Source: an uncultured Oscillospiraceae bacterium
Lineage (GTDB): Bacteria > Bacillota > Clostridia > Oscillospirales > Oscillospiraceae
Assembly: GCA_910588625.1 (NCBI GenBank)
Contig: CAJUQN010000119.1
Coordinates: 1 to 7,406 of the forward strand
Reading direction: 5' to 3'
DNA length: 7,406 nt
This document shows, in pieces, positions 1 to 6,021 of the stretch. Each line of letters opens with the position of its first letter. Within the stretch, counting starts at the first letter, position 1. The notes below the pieces were generated by a model. The model saw only the letters and a list, made by a program, of their open reading frames with translations, was not told the origin of the DNA and ran no database searches. A program made the translations under genes and the position numbers.

Positions 1-2389
1 CCACCGCCTTGATCCGCTCCACCAGAGAGAGCCTTCTGGTATAGCGGACCGCGCAAGCGGAGAATACCCCCTGCACCAGAAGCAGGGCGGCCCCAAACAG
101 CAGTACCTGGAGCGCTGGGAAGTGGTAGGTGAGCGTCCCAAACATCCCGATCCGGTCAAACACCCTGCATACGGCCAGACTGCACACCGTCCCCAGGGTC
201 AGTGTGACCAGCAATGTAATTCCCACATAGTACAGGCACTCGAAGGACAGCATGTTGGACAGCTGCCGACCGCTCATGCCCACGGACTGGAACACGCCGA
301 ACTCCTGCTGGCGGGTGAGCAGATTGGTAATCAGGGTGTTGGCAAGGTTGATCAGGGAAAACACAAAGATAAAGACCAGGATGCCGTAGTCCCTTGCCAG
401 CTCTCCCCGCAGGCCGCGCTCCAGTTCGGCGGACAGGTCATCCAGTCCGGAGATTGCCACCCGCTGGTCGGACACGGCGCCGAACACCGCCCGCCGCAGT
501 TGATCGCTATCCTGCTCCGTGTGGAGGTTGACATAGCCGGTGAAGTCCGCAATTTCCGGATAGAGGACGGAAAGCTCCTCCTCAGGCAGAATGAAGAAAT
601 GGGACGAGTTGCCGATCTGAACATCCTGCACGATGCCCATGACGGTATAGGTCTTGGACTGTCCGTTGTAGCAGGAGAGGGTGACAGTATCTCCCACCTG
701 ATAGCTGGTCCGGTAAATCTCTTTCAGCGCACTGCCGGCGGGACAGACCAGGATGCCGTCTCCGTCCAGCAGCTGCCGGTAGTCCGCCGCTCCATCCAGA
801 ACCCCGTCGCCCGCGTACATTTCCGCCATATCCTCCTGGGAAATGCCCCTGACGACAAACGGCTCATGCTCACTGTTGCCCGGGATGGCGCTGATGGCGG
901 GGATCTCCACGCAGGTCAGGCTGTAGGCCGTGACATAATCCACGCCGTTTAGGGCGGCCAGCTCCTCCCGCAGAGTCCGGCCCAGGGGGTTCTCCCTCTG
1001 CATCTCCACAAATTCCCGGCCCGCGAAGTCCTCGTATTGCAGCAGGTACTGGCTCCGGTCTCCGAATTGAGACTGGGCCATTTCTTTGACATCCACCGAA
1101 TTGGCGTAGGCAGAAACGCACAGCAGCAGAATCCCGGTCAGGCCCAAGGAGAGGGTGGTGACAAACGCCTTTTTCCGGTTTCGGGAGAAATTCATCCAGG
1201 CCAGACGGGGCATAGTCAGACGGCGGTGGAGCTGCCTGGATACGCTGGGGCCCTGCTGCTGGGAATAGGCGGTGGCTCGGATGGCCTCAATGGCGGAGAC
1301 CTTCCCCGCCATTGCCATAGGTTTTCTGGTGGCGATCAAAACGGTGCCATAGGTCAGAAGGGAGACCACCACGGCGGACCGGAGATTGTCGCCCCAGGAC
1401 CAGTAGCCGGGAACAGCGATCAGCGCGATACCTGCGGCGCAGACCAGCCCCAGAGGAATGGCGATAGCGGTCAGGAAACGCCGCTCCCGCTTGACCACCC
1501 GCTTGAGCTGCCTGGGCGTGGTCCCCAGTACCTTCAGCCGGCCATATTCCCGCATTTTGCCCATGACGGAGATGTAAAAGATGTTGTAGATCACGATGGC
1601 GCAGACCACGGCGATCAAGAGCGCCGCAGCATAGACCTCCATCCCGTTTCCAAGGTACAGATCCACCATGCCGAAGTAGCTGGAACTATAAAAGGTGCGG
1701 TCCTCCGGGATGCCCATTTCCGCGAAGAACCGCTCAATGTCCGCCCGAAGCTGGTCCGGCTCCATGCCCTGACTCCCGGCAAAGCGGAACCGCAGCTCAT
1801 AGGGGGCATCATGGCCGTCTGCGCCCACAGCGGTCTCCGGAATCCAAACCGTGAAGATACGGCTGTCGTTCTCCGCCTCCAGGATGCCCGTGACGGTATA
1901 GCACTTCTCGCCGTCCCCCAGGTCCAGGGCCACCGTCTGACCGACCTCCCCTGAGAGGCCAAAATAACGGAAAAAGGTGCGTTCCACACACAGCTCGTTC
2001 TCCGCCTGGGGATAGGTCCCGGTGATCTCGCCGTAGCCCATCAGGTCGATCATCTCCGGGCTGACATAGCTGACCTGCAAAACGCTGTCCTCATGGCGGG
2101 CGGTTCCTGCCTCGACGGTACAGCCCCATTTTTCAAACTTTCCGGTGTCTACCAGCCGGGCAACCTCCTCCCGGGTCAGCCCGCCGCACCCGGCCTGATA
2201 CTGTCCCAGGATACCGTCCAGGGTTTTCAGCTGCTGGGCGGAGTAGAGAAAGCAGAGGGTCCCCATCAGGCAGACGGCCAGGGCGATGGTCAGGATGACA
2301 AACACGCTCCGGCGCTTGTCGGCTTTGATGCTGCGGCTTGCCAGCTTTTTCTCCACCGCGCTGGTGTCGTTTTCAAACGGCCAAGTCAT
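1..2389 (-). CDS. FtsX/MacB-type ABC transporter permease, two-module (C-terminal end cut off by window)
   Basis: Membrane subunit of an ABC transporter, probably exporting or sensing an envelope-active compound such as an antimicrobial peptide. Reading the minus strand from the ATG at 2387-2389 gives at least 796 codons without a stop to the window edge; the last visible residues (SLVERIKAV) resemble the usual C-terminal end of this family, so little is missing. Hydrophobic segments lie at about residues 28-48, 250-272, 304-326, 335-352, 405-427, 665-690, 716-740 and 759-782. This makes two repeats of one helix, a large extracytoplasmic domain, then three helices. Each repeat carries FtsX-like sequence, such as MREYGRLKVLGTTPRQLKR after helix 2 and RQQEFGVFQSVGMSGRQLS after helix 6. 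The layout is closer to LolC/MacB-like duplicated permeases than to the 10-helix BceB type. It starts 14 nt after the ATPase stop, and a G-rich ribosome site (AGGGGGG) overlaps that TGA, suggesting translational coupling. The substrate is not readable from sequence. Confidence 0.93.
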   Translation of the reverse strand, partial: MTWPFENDTSAVEKKLASRSIKADKRRSVFVILTIALAVCLMGTLCFLYSAQQLKTLDGILGQYQAGCGGLTREEVARLVDTGKFEKWGCTVEAGTARHEDSVLQVSYVSPEMIDLMGYGEITGTYPQAENELCVERTFFRYFGLSGEVGQTVALDLGDGEKCYTVTGILEAENDSRIFTVWIPETAVGADGHDAPYELRFRFAGSQGMEPDQLRADIERFFAEMGIPEDRTFYSSSYFGMVDLYLGNGMEVYAAALLIAVVCAIVIYNIFYISVMGKMREYGRLKVLGTTPRQLKRVVKRERRFLTAIAIPLGLVCAAGIALIAVPGYWSWGDNLRSAVVVSLLTYGTVLIATRKPMAMAGKVSAIEAIRATAYSQQQGPSVSRQLHRRLTMPRLAWMNFSRNRKKAFVTTLSLGLTGILLLCVSAYANSVDVKEMAQSQFGDRSQYLLQYEDFAGREFVEMQRENPLGRTLREELAALNGVDYVTAYSLTCVEIPAISAIPGNSEHEPFVVRGISQEDMAEMYAGDGVLDGAADYRQLLDGDGILVCPAGSALKEIYRTSYQVGDTVTLSCYNGQSKTYTVMGIVQDVQIGNSSHFFILPEEELSVLYPEIADFTGYVNLHTEQDSDQLRRAVFGAVSDQRVAISGLDDLSAELERGLRGELARDYGILVFIFVFSLINLANTLITNLLTRQQEFGVFQSVGMSGRQLSNMLSFECLYYVGITLLVTLTLGTVCSLAVCRVFDRIGMFGTLTYHFPALQVLLFGAALLLVQGVFSACAVRYTRRLSLVERIKAV

Positions 2390-2403
2390 CGCTGCCACCC
2401 CCC

Positions 2404-3069
2404 TCAGCCCACGATTTTGCCGTCCTCGATCCGCACGATGCGGTCGGCCAGCTGTGCGATCTCGTTGTTGTGGGTGATCATCACGATGGTCTGGTTGAAC
2501 TGCGTGCTGGTGCGCTTGAGCAGGCCCAGCACATCGGCGCTGGTCTTGCTGTCCAGGTTGCCGGTGGGCTCGTCGGCCAGGACGATGGCCGGTTTGGTAA
2601 TCAGGGCCCGGGCAATCGCCACCCGCTGCTGCTGTCCGCCGGAGAGGTTGTTGGGCATATTTTGCAGCTTATCCTCCAGGGCCAGCATGTGGACGATTTC
2701 GTCCATGAACTTCTGGTCCACCGTGTCCCCGTCCAGCTCTACGGGCAAGACGATGTTCTCGTAGACGTTCAGAATGGGAACCAGGTTGTAGTTCTGGAAG
2801 ATGAAGCCGATGTTCCGGCGGCGGAAGATGGTCAGCTCCTCGTCGTTCTTCTTCGCCAGCTCGTCCCCCCGGACGATGACGCTGCCGGAGGTGGGGGTAT
2901 CGAGGCCGCCCATCATATTCAGCAGGGTGGACTTGCCGCTGCCGGAGGTGCCCACCACGGCCACAAACTCCCCCTGCTCCACAGAGAGGTTGACCCCATC
3001 CAGGGCCCGGGTGATGTTCGGCTCGCTGCCATACTGCTTTTTCAGGTCGATGGTCTGTAATACGTTCAT
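2404..3069 (-). CDS. ABC transporter ATP-binding protein (MacB/BceA/LolD class)
   Basis: Cytoplasmic ATPase that powers the downstream permease. The 221-residue length is normal for this class. All ABC motifs are intact: Walker A GTSGSGKST at residues 40-48, Q-loop Gln92 in FIFQNYNL, signature LSGGQQQR at 142-149, Walker B IVLADEP at 162-168 with catalytic Glu167, D-loop NLD at 171-173, and switch His200 in MITH. The sequence resembles ATPases paired with FtsX-like permeases (BceA, VraF, MacB, LolD). The start is fixed by AAAGGAG at 3079-3085, 9 nt before the ATG. The gene has its own predicted regulator-dependent promoter in the 110-bp gap after the kinase gene (3112-3141), so the transporter can be induced separately from the basal regulator-kinase transcript. 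The family assignment is secure; the transported compound is unknown. Confidence 0.97.
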   Translation of the reverse strand: MNVLQTIDLKKQYGSEPNITRALDGVNLSVEQGEFVAVVGTSGSGKSTLLNMMGGLDTPTSGSVIVRGDELAKKNDEELTIFRRRNIGFIFQNYNLVPILNVYENIVLPVELDGDTVDQKFMDEIVHMLALEDKLQNMPNNLSGGQQQRVAIARALITKPAIVLADEPTGNLDSKTSADVLGLLKRTSTQFNQTIVMITHNNEIAQLADRIVRIEDGKIVG

Positions 3070-3111
3070 TTTTGTCTGCTCCTTTCACGGCTGTTCGCCT
3101 GTTGCAGAGCG

Positions 3112-3141
3112 ATTGTAAAATCCAAATGTCTCAGAAATGTC
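3112..3141 (-). promoter_or_regulatory. Predicted response-regulator operator plus -10 for the ABC transporter genes
   Basis: Read on the minus strand: GACATTT-CTGA-GACATTT (3141-3124), a perfect 7-bp direct repeat with 11-bp period, then 6 bp (GGATTT), then a -10-like TACAAT (3117-3112). There is no recognisable TTGACA, and the repeats occupy the -35 position, as at PhoB/OmpR-family activated promoters. The ATG of the ATPase gene lies about 42 bp downstream. The 33-bp segment 3112-3144 matches the reverse complement of 5054-5086 at 29 of 33 positions, which argues for a conserved functional site. The identity of the bound regulator is inferred from adjacency. Confidence 0.72.
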
Positions 3142-3179
3142 CGAATTGGAGCTTTGAATGTGAATTTTTTGTGAACAGT

Positions 3180-4205
3180 TTATCGCCGGGGCAGGAACAC
3201 GGAAAAGGTAGACCCCCGGCCAACCTCTGAGGTCACCTTGATATAGCCACCCTGTCGGGTGACGATTTCCCGGGCCAGATACAGCCCGATACCTACCCCT
3301 GGCTGGTCGTGGACCTCCTCCTCCCGGTAAAAACGCCGGAAGATGGCGGCTTGACGGCTCTCCGGGATGCCCTTGCCAGTGTCGGTCACATCCAGCTTGA
3401 CGTACATCTCCCACTGCTCCACCGACACGCGGATCTTCCCGCCCGCCGGGGTGTACTTCACCGCGTTGTCCAGCAGATTGAACAGGGCCTCCGCCGTCCA
3501 CTTGCTGTCGTGGGACACCCGCAGGTCGTCAGGGCACTGTACCTCCACAGAGATGCCCTTTTGCTCCGCCCCGTAGACGATGCCGCTCATGGCCTGGGCC
3601 AAAGTGTCCAGCAGCGGTACGTCTTTCTTTTCCAGGGTGACCGCCCCGGTCTCCAGGCGGGAGGCTTTCCCCATGGACTGCACCAGAAATTCCAGCTTGT
3701 CCGTCTGGCTGCGGATGCCCTGTAGAAAGTCCCGACGCTCCTGCTCCGTGACAGGCTTTGCCAGCAGAGTATCCGTCACCATTTTCAGATTTGCCACCGG
3801 TGTTTTTACCTGATGGGAGATATCCGACACCAGGGTTTGCAGTTCCCACCGCTCTTCATCCACCCTGCGCCGGTTTTCTTGAAGAATGTTATATAGCCGG
3901 GAAAGGCGATAGCTGATACGGGCAAAGATGGTCTCACGGTCTTCAGCTTTGGCCGGTTCCTCGCCGCCGGTAATCATACTGTCCATGGTCTGGCACAGGT
4001 CGCTGGTAAATTGGGACAGCCGCTCAGCGAAAAACAGCGTCAGCAGGAACAGCCAGACCAGGGCGCAGGCCGTCAGCAGCGCGCCGGCCAGCAGCACCCA
4101 CCCCTGGCCGGTCATGACAGAGAGAAGGAAGGAGAGGGTCAGCATGGAGACAGCCGCGCCGGCCTCTACCAGCAGAAACATGGTTTTGACGGGCATACAC
4201 CTCAT
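3180..4205 (-). CDS. Intramembrane-sensing histidine kinase (BceS-like)
   Basis: Membrane sensor kinase that should phosphorylate the regulator encoded just upstream. The 341 residues show two hydrophobic helices at about 10-30 and 36-59 joined by only about 5 residues (around TGQGW), so there is no extracellular sensor domain. A short linker is followed by the H-box SDISHQVKTP with phospho-acceptor His131, N-box LFNLLDNAVKYTP with Asn243 and Asn247, G1 box DTGKGIPE (275-282), F-box FRRFYREEE (289-297) and G2 box GVGIGL (303-308). All catalytic motifs are present. Kinases of this shape (BceS, VraS-like) usually rely on a partner ABC transporter to perceive antimicrobial peptides, which fits the following genes. 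The ATG overlaps the TGA of the regulator gene (ATGA, 4202-4205), and GGAGGTG (4213-4219) lies 7 nt upstream, fixing the start; Met4 is a less well-placed alternative. The signal is inferred, not visible. Confidence 0.95.
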   Translation of the reverse strand: MRCMPVKTMFLLVEAGAAVSMLTLSFLLSVMTGQGWVLLAGALLTACALVWLFLLTLFFAERLSQFTSDLCQTMDSMITGGEEPAKAEDRETIFARISYRLSRLYNILQENRRRVDEERWELQTLVSDISHQVKTPVANLKMVTDTLLAKPVTEQERRDFLQGIRSQTDKLEFLVQSMGKASRLETGAVTLEKKDVPLLDTLAQAMSGIVYGAEQKGISVEVQCPDDLRVSHDSKWTAEALFNLLDNAVKYTPAGGKIRVSVEQWEMYVKLDVTDTGKGIPESRQAAIFRRFYREEEVHDQPGVGIGLYLAREIVTRQGGYIKVTSEVGRGSTFSVFLPRR

Positions 4206-4891
4206 TTCCGCTCACCTCCCGTCCACTGGTAGCCGATGCCGTAGATGGTCTTGATGTAGGTGTCCCCCTCCGCCTCGATCTTGCCCCGGATGCGGCTGAT
4301 GGAGGTGGTCAGGGTGTGCTCGTCCACAAATTTTTCGTCCACGTCCCACAGCCGCTCCAGGAGCCGCTGCCGGGTCAGGACCTGGCGGGGATTTTTGCAG
4401 AACAGGTACAGCATCTTGTACTCCATGGAGGAGAGGGTGATCGGCTTTCCGTTCAGGGTGGCGGACTGCTCCGAGAAGTCCAGGAACAGCCTGCCGTCGT
4501 CGTAGAGATCCTTTGCCGGTTTGTGGTGCTCCAGCATGGCGAACATGGCGCGGATCTTCCGTTGTAGGGCCCCTATCGAGAAGGGCTTGGTGATATAGTC
4601 CACCGCCCCCGCTTCATAGCCCCGAATCTGGTCGCGCTCCTGATCGTTGGCGGTGAGGAAGATCACTACCGTGTCCGGGTACTCCGGCTTGATCAGCCTG
4701 CACAGGTCGTAGCCGTTCCCGTCCGGCAGATTGATGTCCAGCAGCACCAGATCGTATGACCTCCCGGCCAGCAGATCGGCGGCGGTTTTGGCGTTCAGGG
4801 CGGGGGTGACGTCCCAGCCGTCAGAACTCAGGTTGTAGGCTAACGTTTTATTCAAAAGGGCGTCGTCCTCGACGATCAGTATCCGTTTCAT
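4202..4891 (-). CDS. OmpR/PhoB-family response regulator
   Basis: DNA-binding response regulator partnered with the kinase that follows it. From the chosen start it has 229 residues, the standard family length. The receiver domain (about 1-120) has the acidic pocket E8-D9-D10, phospho-acceptor Asp52 in LVLLDINLPDG, Thr80 in FLTAND and Lys102 in YITKPF. The C-terminal winged helix (about 130-226) contains SSMEYKMLYLF, the recognition-helix region DEHTLTTSISRIRGKIE and the closing wing IKTIYGIGYQW. The ATG at 4889-4891 is chosen because AAAAGGAGG (4899-4907) lies 7 nt upstream and the receiver begins canonically as MKRILIVEDD. An in-frame start farther upstream (4975) would add 28 residues unlike a receiver and would cover the predicted promoter. 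The 11-bp-period direct repeats around the cassette are of the kind this family binds, suggesting autoregulation. Stop and kinase start overlap. Confidence 0.96.
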   Translation of the reverse strand: MKRILIVEDDALLNKTLAYNLSSDGWDVTPALNAKTAADLLAGRSYDLVLLDINLPDGNGYDLCRLIKPEYPDTVVIFLTANDQERDQIRGYEAGAVDYITKPFSIGALQRKIRAMFAMLEHHKPAKDLYDDGRLFLDFSEQSATLNGKPITLSSMEYKMLYLFCKNPRQVLTRQRLLERLWDVDEKFVDEHTLTTSISRIRGKIEAEGDTYIKTIYGIGYQWTGGERK

Positions 4892-4919
4892 GGCCTGTCC
4901 TCCTTTTGGTGATAAGGGC

Positions 4920-4949
4920 AGTATAACAGATAAATGTCCGCGAAATGTT
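4920..4949 (-). promoter_or_regulatory. Predicted autoregulated promoter of the regulator-kinase operon
   Basis: Read on the minus strand: AACATTT-CGCG-GACATTT (4949-4932), an 11-bp-period direct repeat with one mismatch, then 6 bp (ATCTGT), then a good -10 TATACT (4925-4920). The spacing of repeat to -10 is identical to the sites at 3112-3141 and 5057-5086. No -35 consensus is seen apart from the repeats. The regulator ATG is about 28 bp downstream of the -10. This supports positive autoregulation, although the better -10 may permit basal expression. Confidence 0.68.
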
Positions 4950-4964
4950 ACAGCGATGATAATC

Positions 4965-4974
4965 TGTCCGGACA
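4965..4974. repeat. 10-bp perfect palindrome TGTCCGGACA
   Basis: The palindrome is made of two facing TGTCC/GGACA half-elements, the same core found in the direct-repeat boxes (AAATGTCC on one strand, GGACATTT on the other). It lies 16 bp upstream of the operator of the regulator gene. It could be an additional regulator contact in inverted geometry or chance; there is no downstream -10 at the usual spacing. Confidence 0.35.
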
Positions 4975-5056
4975 TGAGGCAAATCTGTGAATTTTTAGAA
5001 TGTCCGTTCGCTGTAACAGTTCAGGTGTGTTTTACAATGAATTTTGAAGATGCTCG

Positions 5057-5086
5057 GACATTTCTGTGACATTTTAGTTTTACAAT
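5057..5086 (+). promoter_or_regulatory. Predicted regulator-activated promoter reading rightward
   Basis: On the plus strand: GACATTT-CTGT-GACATTT (5057-5074), an exact 11-bp-period direct repeat, then 6 bp (TAGTTT), then -10-like TACAAT (5081-5086). It is the best match to the site in front of the ABC ATPase gene, sharing 29 of 33 bases over 5054-5086 versus the reverse complement of 3112-3144. It points away from the sensor cassette, so the transcript would begin near 5093 and run into 5100-5791. No intact, well-started gene is found immediately downstream. Confidence 0.65.
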
Positions 5087-5101
5087 GCGCTTATTGTAAA
5101 A
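5078..5101. repeat. 9-bp perfect inverted repeat overlapping a -10 element
   Basis: TTTTACAAT (5078-5086) and ATTGTAAAA (5093-5101) form a perfect 9-bp inverted repeat around a 6-nt centre. The left arm includes the -10 hexamer of the rightward promoter and the centre covers the expected transcription start, so it is better explained as a DNA-level operator for a second regulator, or as a back-to-back -10, than as an RNA terminator. The AT-rich arms could also arise by chance in this stretch. Confidence 0.45.
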
Positions 5102-5120
5102 CCTGTCAATTTAAGATACC

Positions 5121-5183
5121 ATGCCGCAGAGCAAAGAGCAAAATCATTTCATGACATTTAGAAAACATTTCAATACAAAATAA
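5121..5183 (+). CDS. Possible 20-residue small peptide (weak)
   Basis: An ATG at 5121 opens a 20-codon frame (begins MPQSKEQNHF, ends RKHFNTK) with TAA at 5181-5183, located about 30 nt after the expected start of the rightward regulator-activated transcript. It is polar and basic, with no signal peptide or membrane segment. There is no clear Shine-Dalgarno; only TTAAGA lies upstream. Its end overlaps the fourth regulator box. It is recorded because the predicted promoter has no other near target. It may be non-coding. Confidence 0.15.
   Translation: MPQSKEQNHFMTFRKHFNTK
5153..5170 (+). promoter_or_regulatory. Fourth regulator-type direct-repeat box
   Basis: GACATTT-AGAA-AACATTT on the plus strand has the same 7+4+7 geometry and 11-bp period as the other three boxes. 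Six bases farther is AAAATA, a poor -10, so this may be an accessory or degenerate site rather than a promoter. It lies 96 bp downstream of the box at 5057 in the same orientation. Confidence 0.45.
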
Positions 5184-5257
5184 TTGAAATATTATTCTGA
5201 AATCGCTAGTTTATTGAAAGTCTGCCGTGATTCGTTCCAACCTGTCGAAATAGTTCT

Positions 5258-5791
5258 TTGCGAATTTGGGGGTGGGCACGTGGGAAATTAGTTGTTCTAG
5301 ATTTATCAGAGCCTGTTCAGCAAATCGGTGAAAAATTGTTTGCTGTATTAGATGATAGGCAAAGGCAGGAATTGATTCAATATATTCTCGCACAGAAATC
5401 AAGAGTTTGTTCCAATACATTTCCTTACAGCGCCTCTGTCCATGCTATGTCAGACAGCATTAATACCAAATTAACGGAAATCCGCACAGAAAGTTTGTAC
5501 TTCTGTTTAGAAAATCGAACTGTATCTGTCTGTGATACCGAGATTAATTTAACGGTAAAGGAATTCGATATCTTTGCTCTGCTTATTATGAATCCTGACC
5601 GGGTACTGACTTATAATATGATTGTAGACCTTGTATGGAACGAAAATCTTGATTATTACTCCCGCAGGACAATCAATAATCATGTTAGTAACCTCCGGCG
5701 CAAACTCAAGGTTACACCAGAGACACCGGATTATATTAGGAGCGTTCATGGCATTGGGTATAAGTTCAACCCTAAAATTAAATTCCTCTGA
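5258..5791 (+). CDS. Receiver-less winged-helix (OmpR/PhoB C-terminal type) DNA-binding protein
   Basis: Likely a transcription factor or the remnant of one. The open frame runs from a TGA at 5228-5230 to the stop at 5789-5791. The last 95 or so residues form an intact OmpR-type winged helix: a leading beta sheet (LYFCLENRTVSVCDTEINL), then VKEFDIFALLIMNPDRVLT, a recognition region with RRTINNHVSNLRRKLKV, and the closing wing YIRSVHGIGYKFN. No receiver domain precedes it. The preceding 60 or so residues include a helix (QIGEKLFAVLDDRQRQELIQ) that reminds me weakly of the C-terminal helix of MarR-family regulators; this is only an impression. The start is unclear: TTG at 5258 (177 residues) and ATG at 5447 (114 residues, winged helix alone) both lack a Shine-Dalgarno. 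Codons are far more AT-rich than in the left cassette. It ends at a strong terminator. It may be a fused or 5'-truncated gene; the DNA-binding part seems intact. Confidence 0.62.
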   Translation: MRIWGWARGKLVVLDLSEPVQQIGEKLFAVLDDRQRQELIQYILAQKSRVCSNTFPYSASVHAMSDSINTKLTEIRTESLYFCLENRTVSVCDTEINLTVKEFDIFALLIMNPDRVLTYNMIVDLVWNENLDYYSRRTINNHVSNLRRKLKVTPETPDYIRSVHGIGYKFNPKIKFL

Positions 5792-5827
5792 TGCCCTGGC
5801 CTTGCATTATGACCAGGGCATTTTCTT
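5791..5827 (+). terminator. Rho-independent terminator after the winged-helix gene
   Basis: A 9-bp perfect stem, ATGCCCTGG (5791-5799) with CCAGGGCAT (5813-5821), encloses a 13-nt loop and is followed by a T-rich tail (TTTTCTT). It begins at the last base of the stop codon of the winged-helix gene, so it serves rightward transcription and supports that gene being, or having been, a real transcription unit. Confidence 0.85.
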
Positions 5828-6021
5828 ATGAATAAAAACAGGATTTTTCTTGGACTGCGCCTGAATTATCCTTGGGGAAATCTGTAGGATTATCTGCTAT
5901 AGTTTTTATAAGGAGGAACAAATTCGTCTATGAAGCGTGTACAGAACATTAATATGATACATTTTTACCGATAAATCCGATGCCGTCATCGATTACTGCA
6001 AAAGAATAGCAGGAGGTGGAA
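5828..6021 (+). other. Gene-poor scar with an orphan Shine-Dalgarno
   Basis: No intact gene is seen. A strong ribosome site AAGGAGG (5910-5916) is followed only by an ATG 13 nt away (5930) that opens a 14-codon frame (MKRVQNINMIHFYR, stop at 5972-5974). All three forward frames then carry short gene-like ends: one reads SDAVIDYCKRIAGGG, and another reads DTFLPINPMPSSITAKE with its TAG at 6007-6009 directly before the ribosome site of the next gene. This pattern suggests a small gene broken by deletion or frameshift. A TATAGT at 5898-5903 could be a -10 but has no good -35. Confidence 0.4.

Larger units (their letters stand above)
4976..5257. other. AT-rich intergenic regulatory region
   Basis: This stretch between the leftward sensor-transporter cassette and the rightward winged-helix gene contains no convincing protein gene. 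It holds a lone half-site (GAATGTCC at 4998-5005), two rightward regulator boxes (5057-5074 and 5153-5170), three copies of TTTTACAAT in either orientation (5030-5038, 5078-5086, and reversed at 5093-5101), and a weak 20-codon reading frame (5121-5183). Base composition is clearly more AT-rich than the cassette on its left, consistent with a boundary between native and acquired DNA. Confidence 0.6.

Noticed and set aside
122..2764. Several long plus-strand frames opposite the permease and ATPase genes (122-952, 1037-1954, 2093-2764)
   Set aside because: They are low-complexity, His/Gly/Gln-rich translations typical of the antisense of GC-rich genes, without ribosome sites, and the minus strand has complete family motifs.
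4892..4975. An upstream start for the response regulator at 4975
   Set aside because: The extra 28 residues do not belong to a receiver domain, would span the predicted promoter and operator, and the ATG at 4891 has an ideal ribosome site.
5096..5109. A TTGACA on the minus strand (5104-5109) next to TACAAT as a leftward promoter
   Set aside because: The hexamers are only 5 bp apart, far from the required 16-18 bp; no -10 occurs at the correct distance.
5211..5420. A 69-codon minus-strand frame in the AT-rich region
   Set aside because: AAGGA lies only one or two bases before its ATG, no family is recognisable, and it overlaps the plus-strand winged-helix frame, which has a recognisable fold and terminator.
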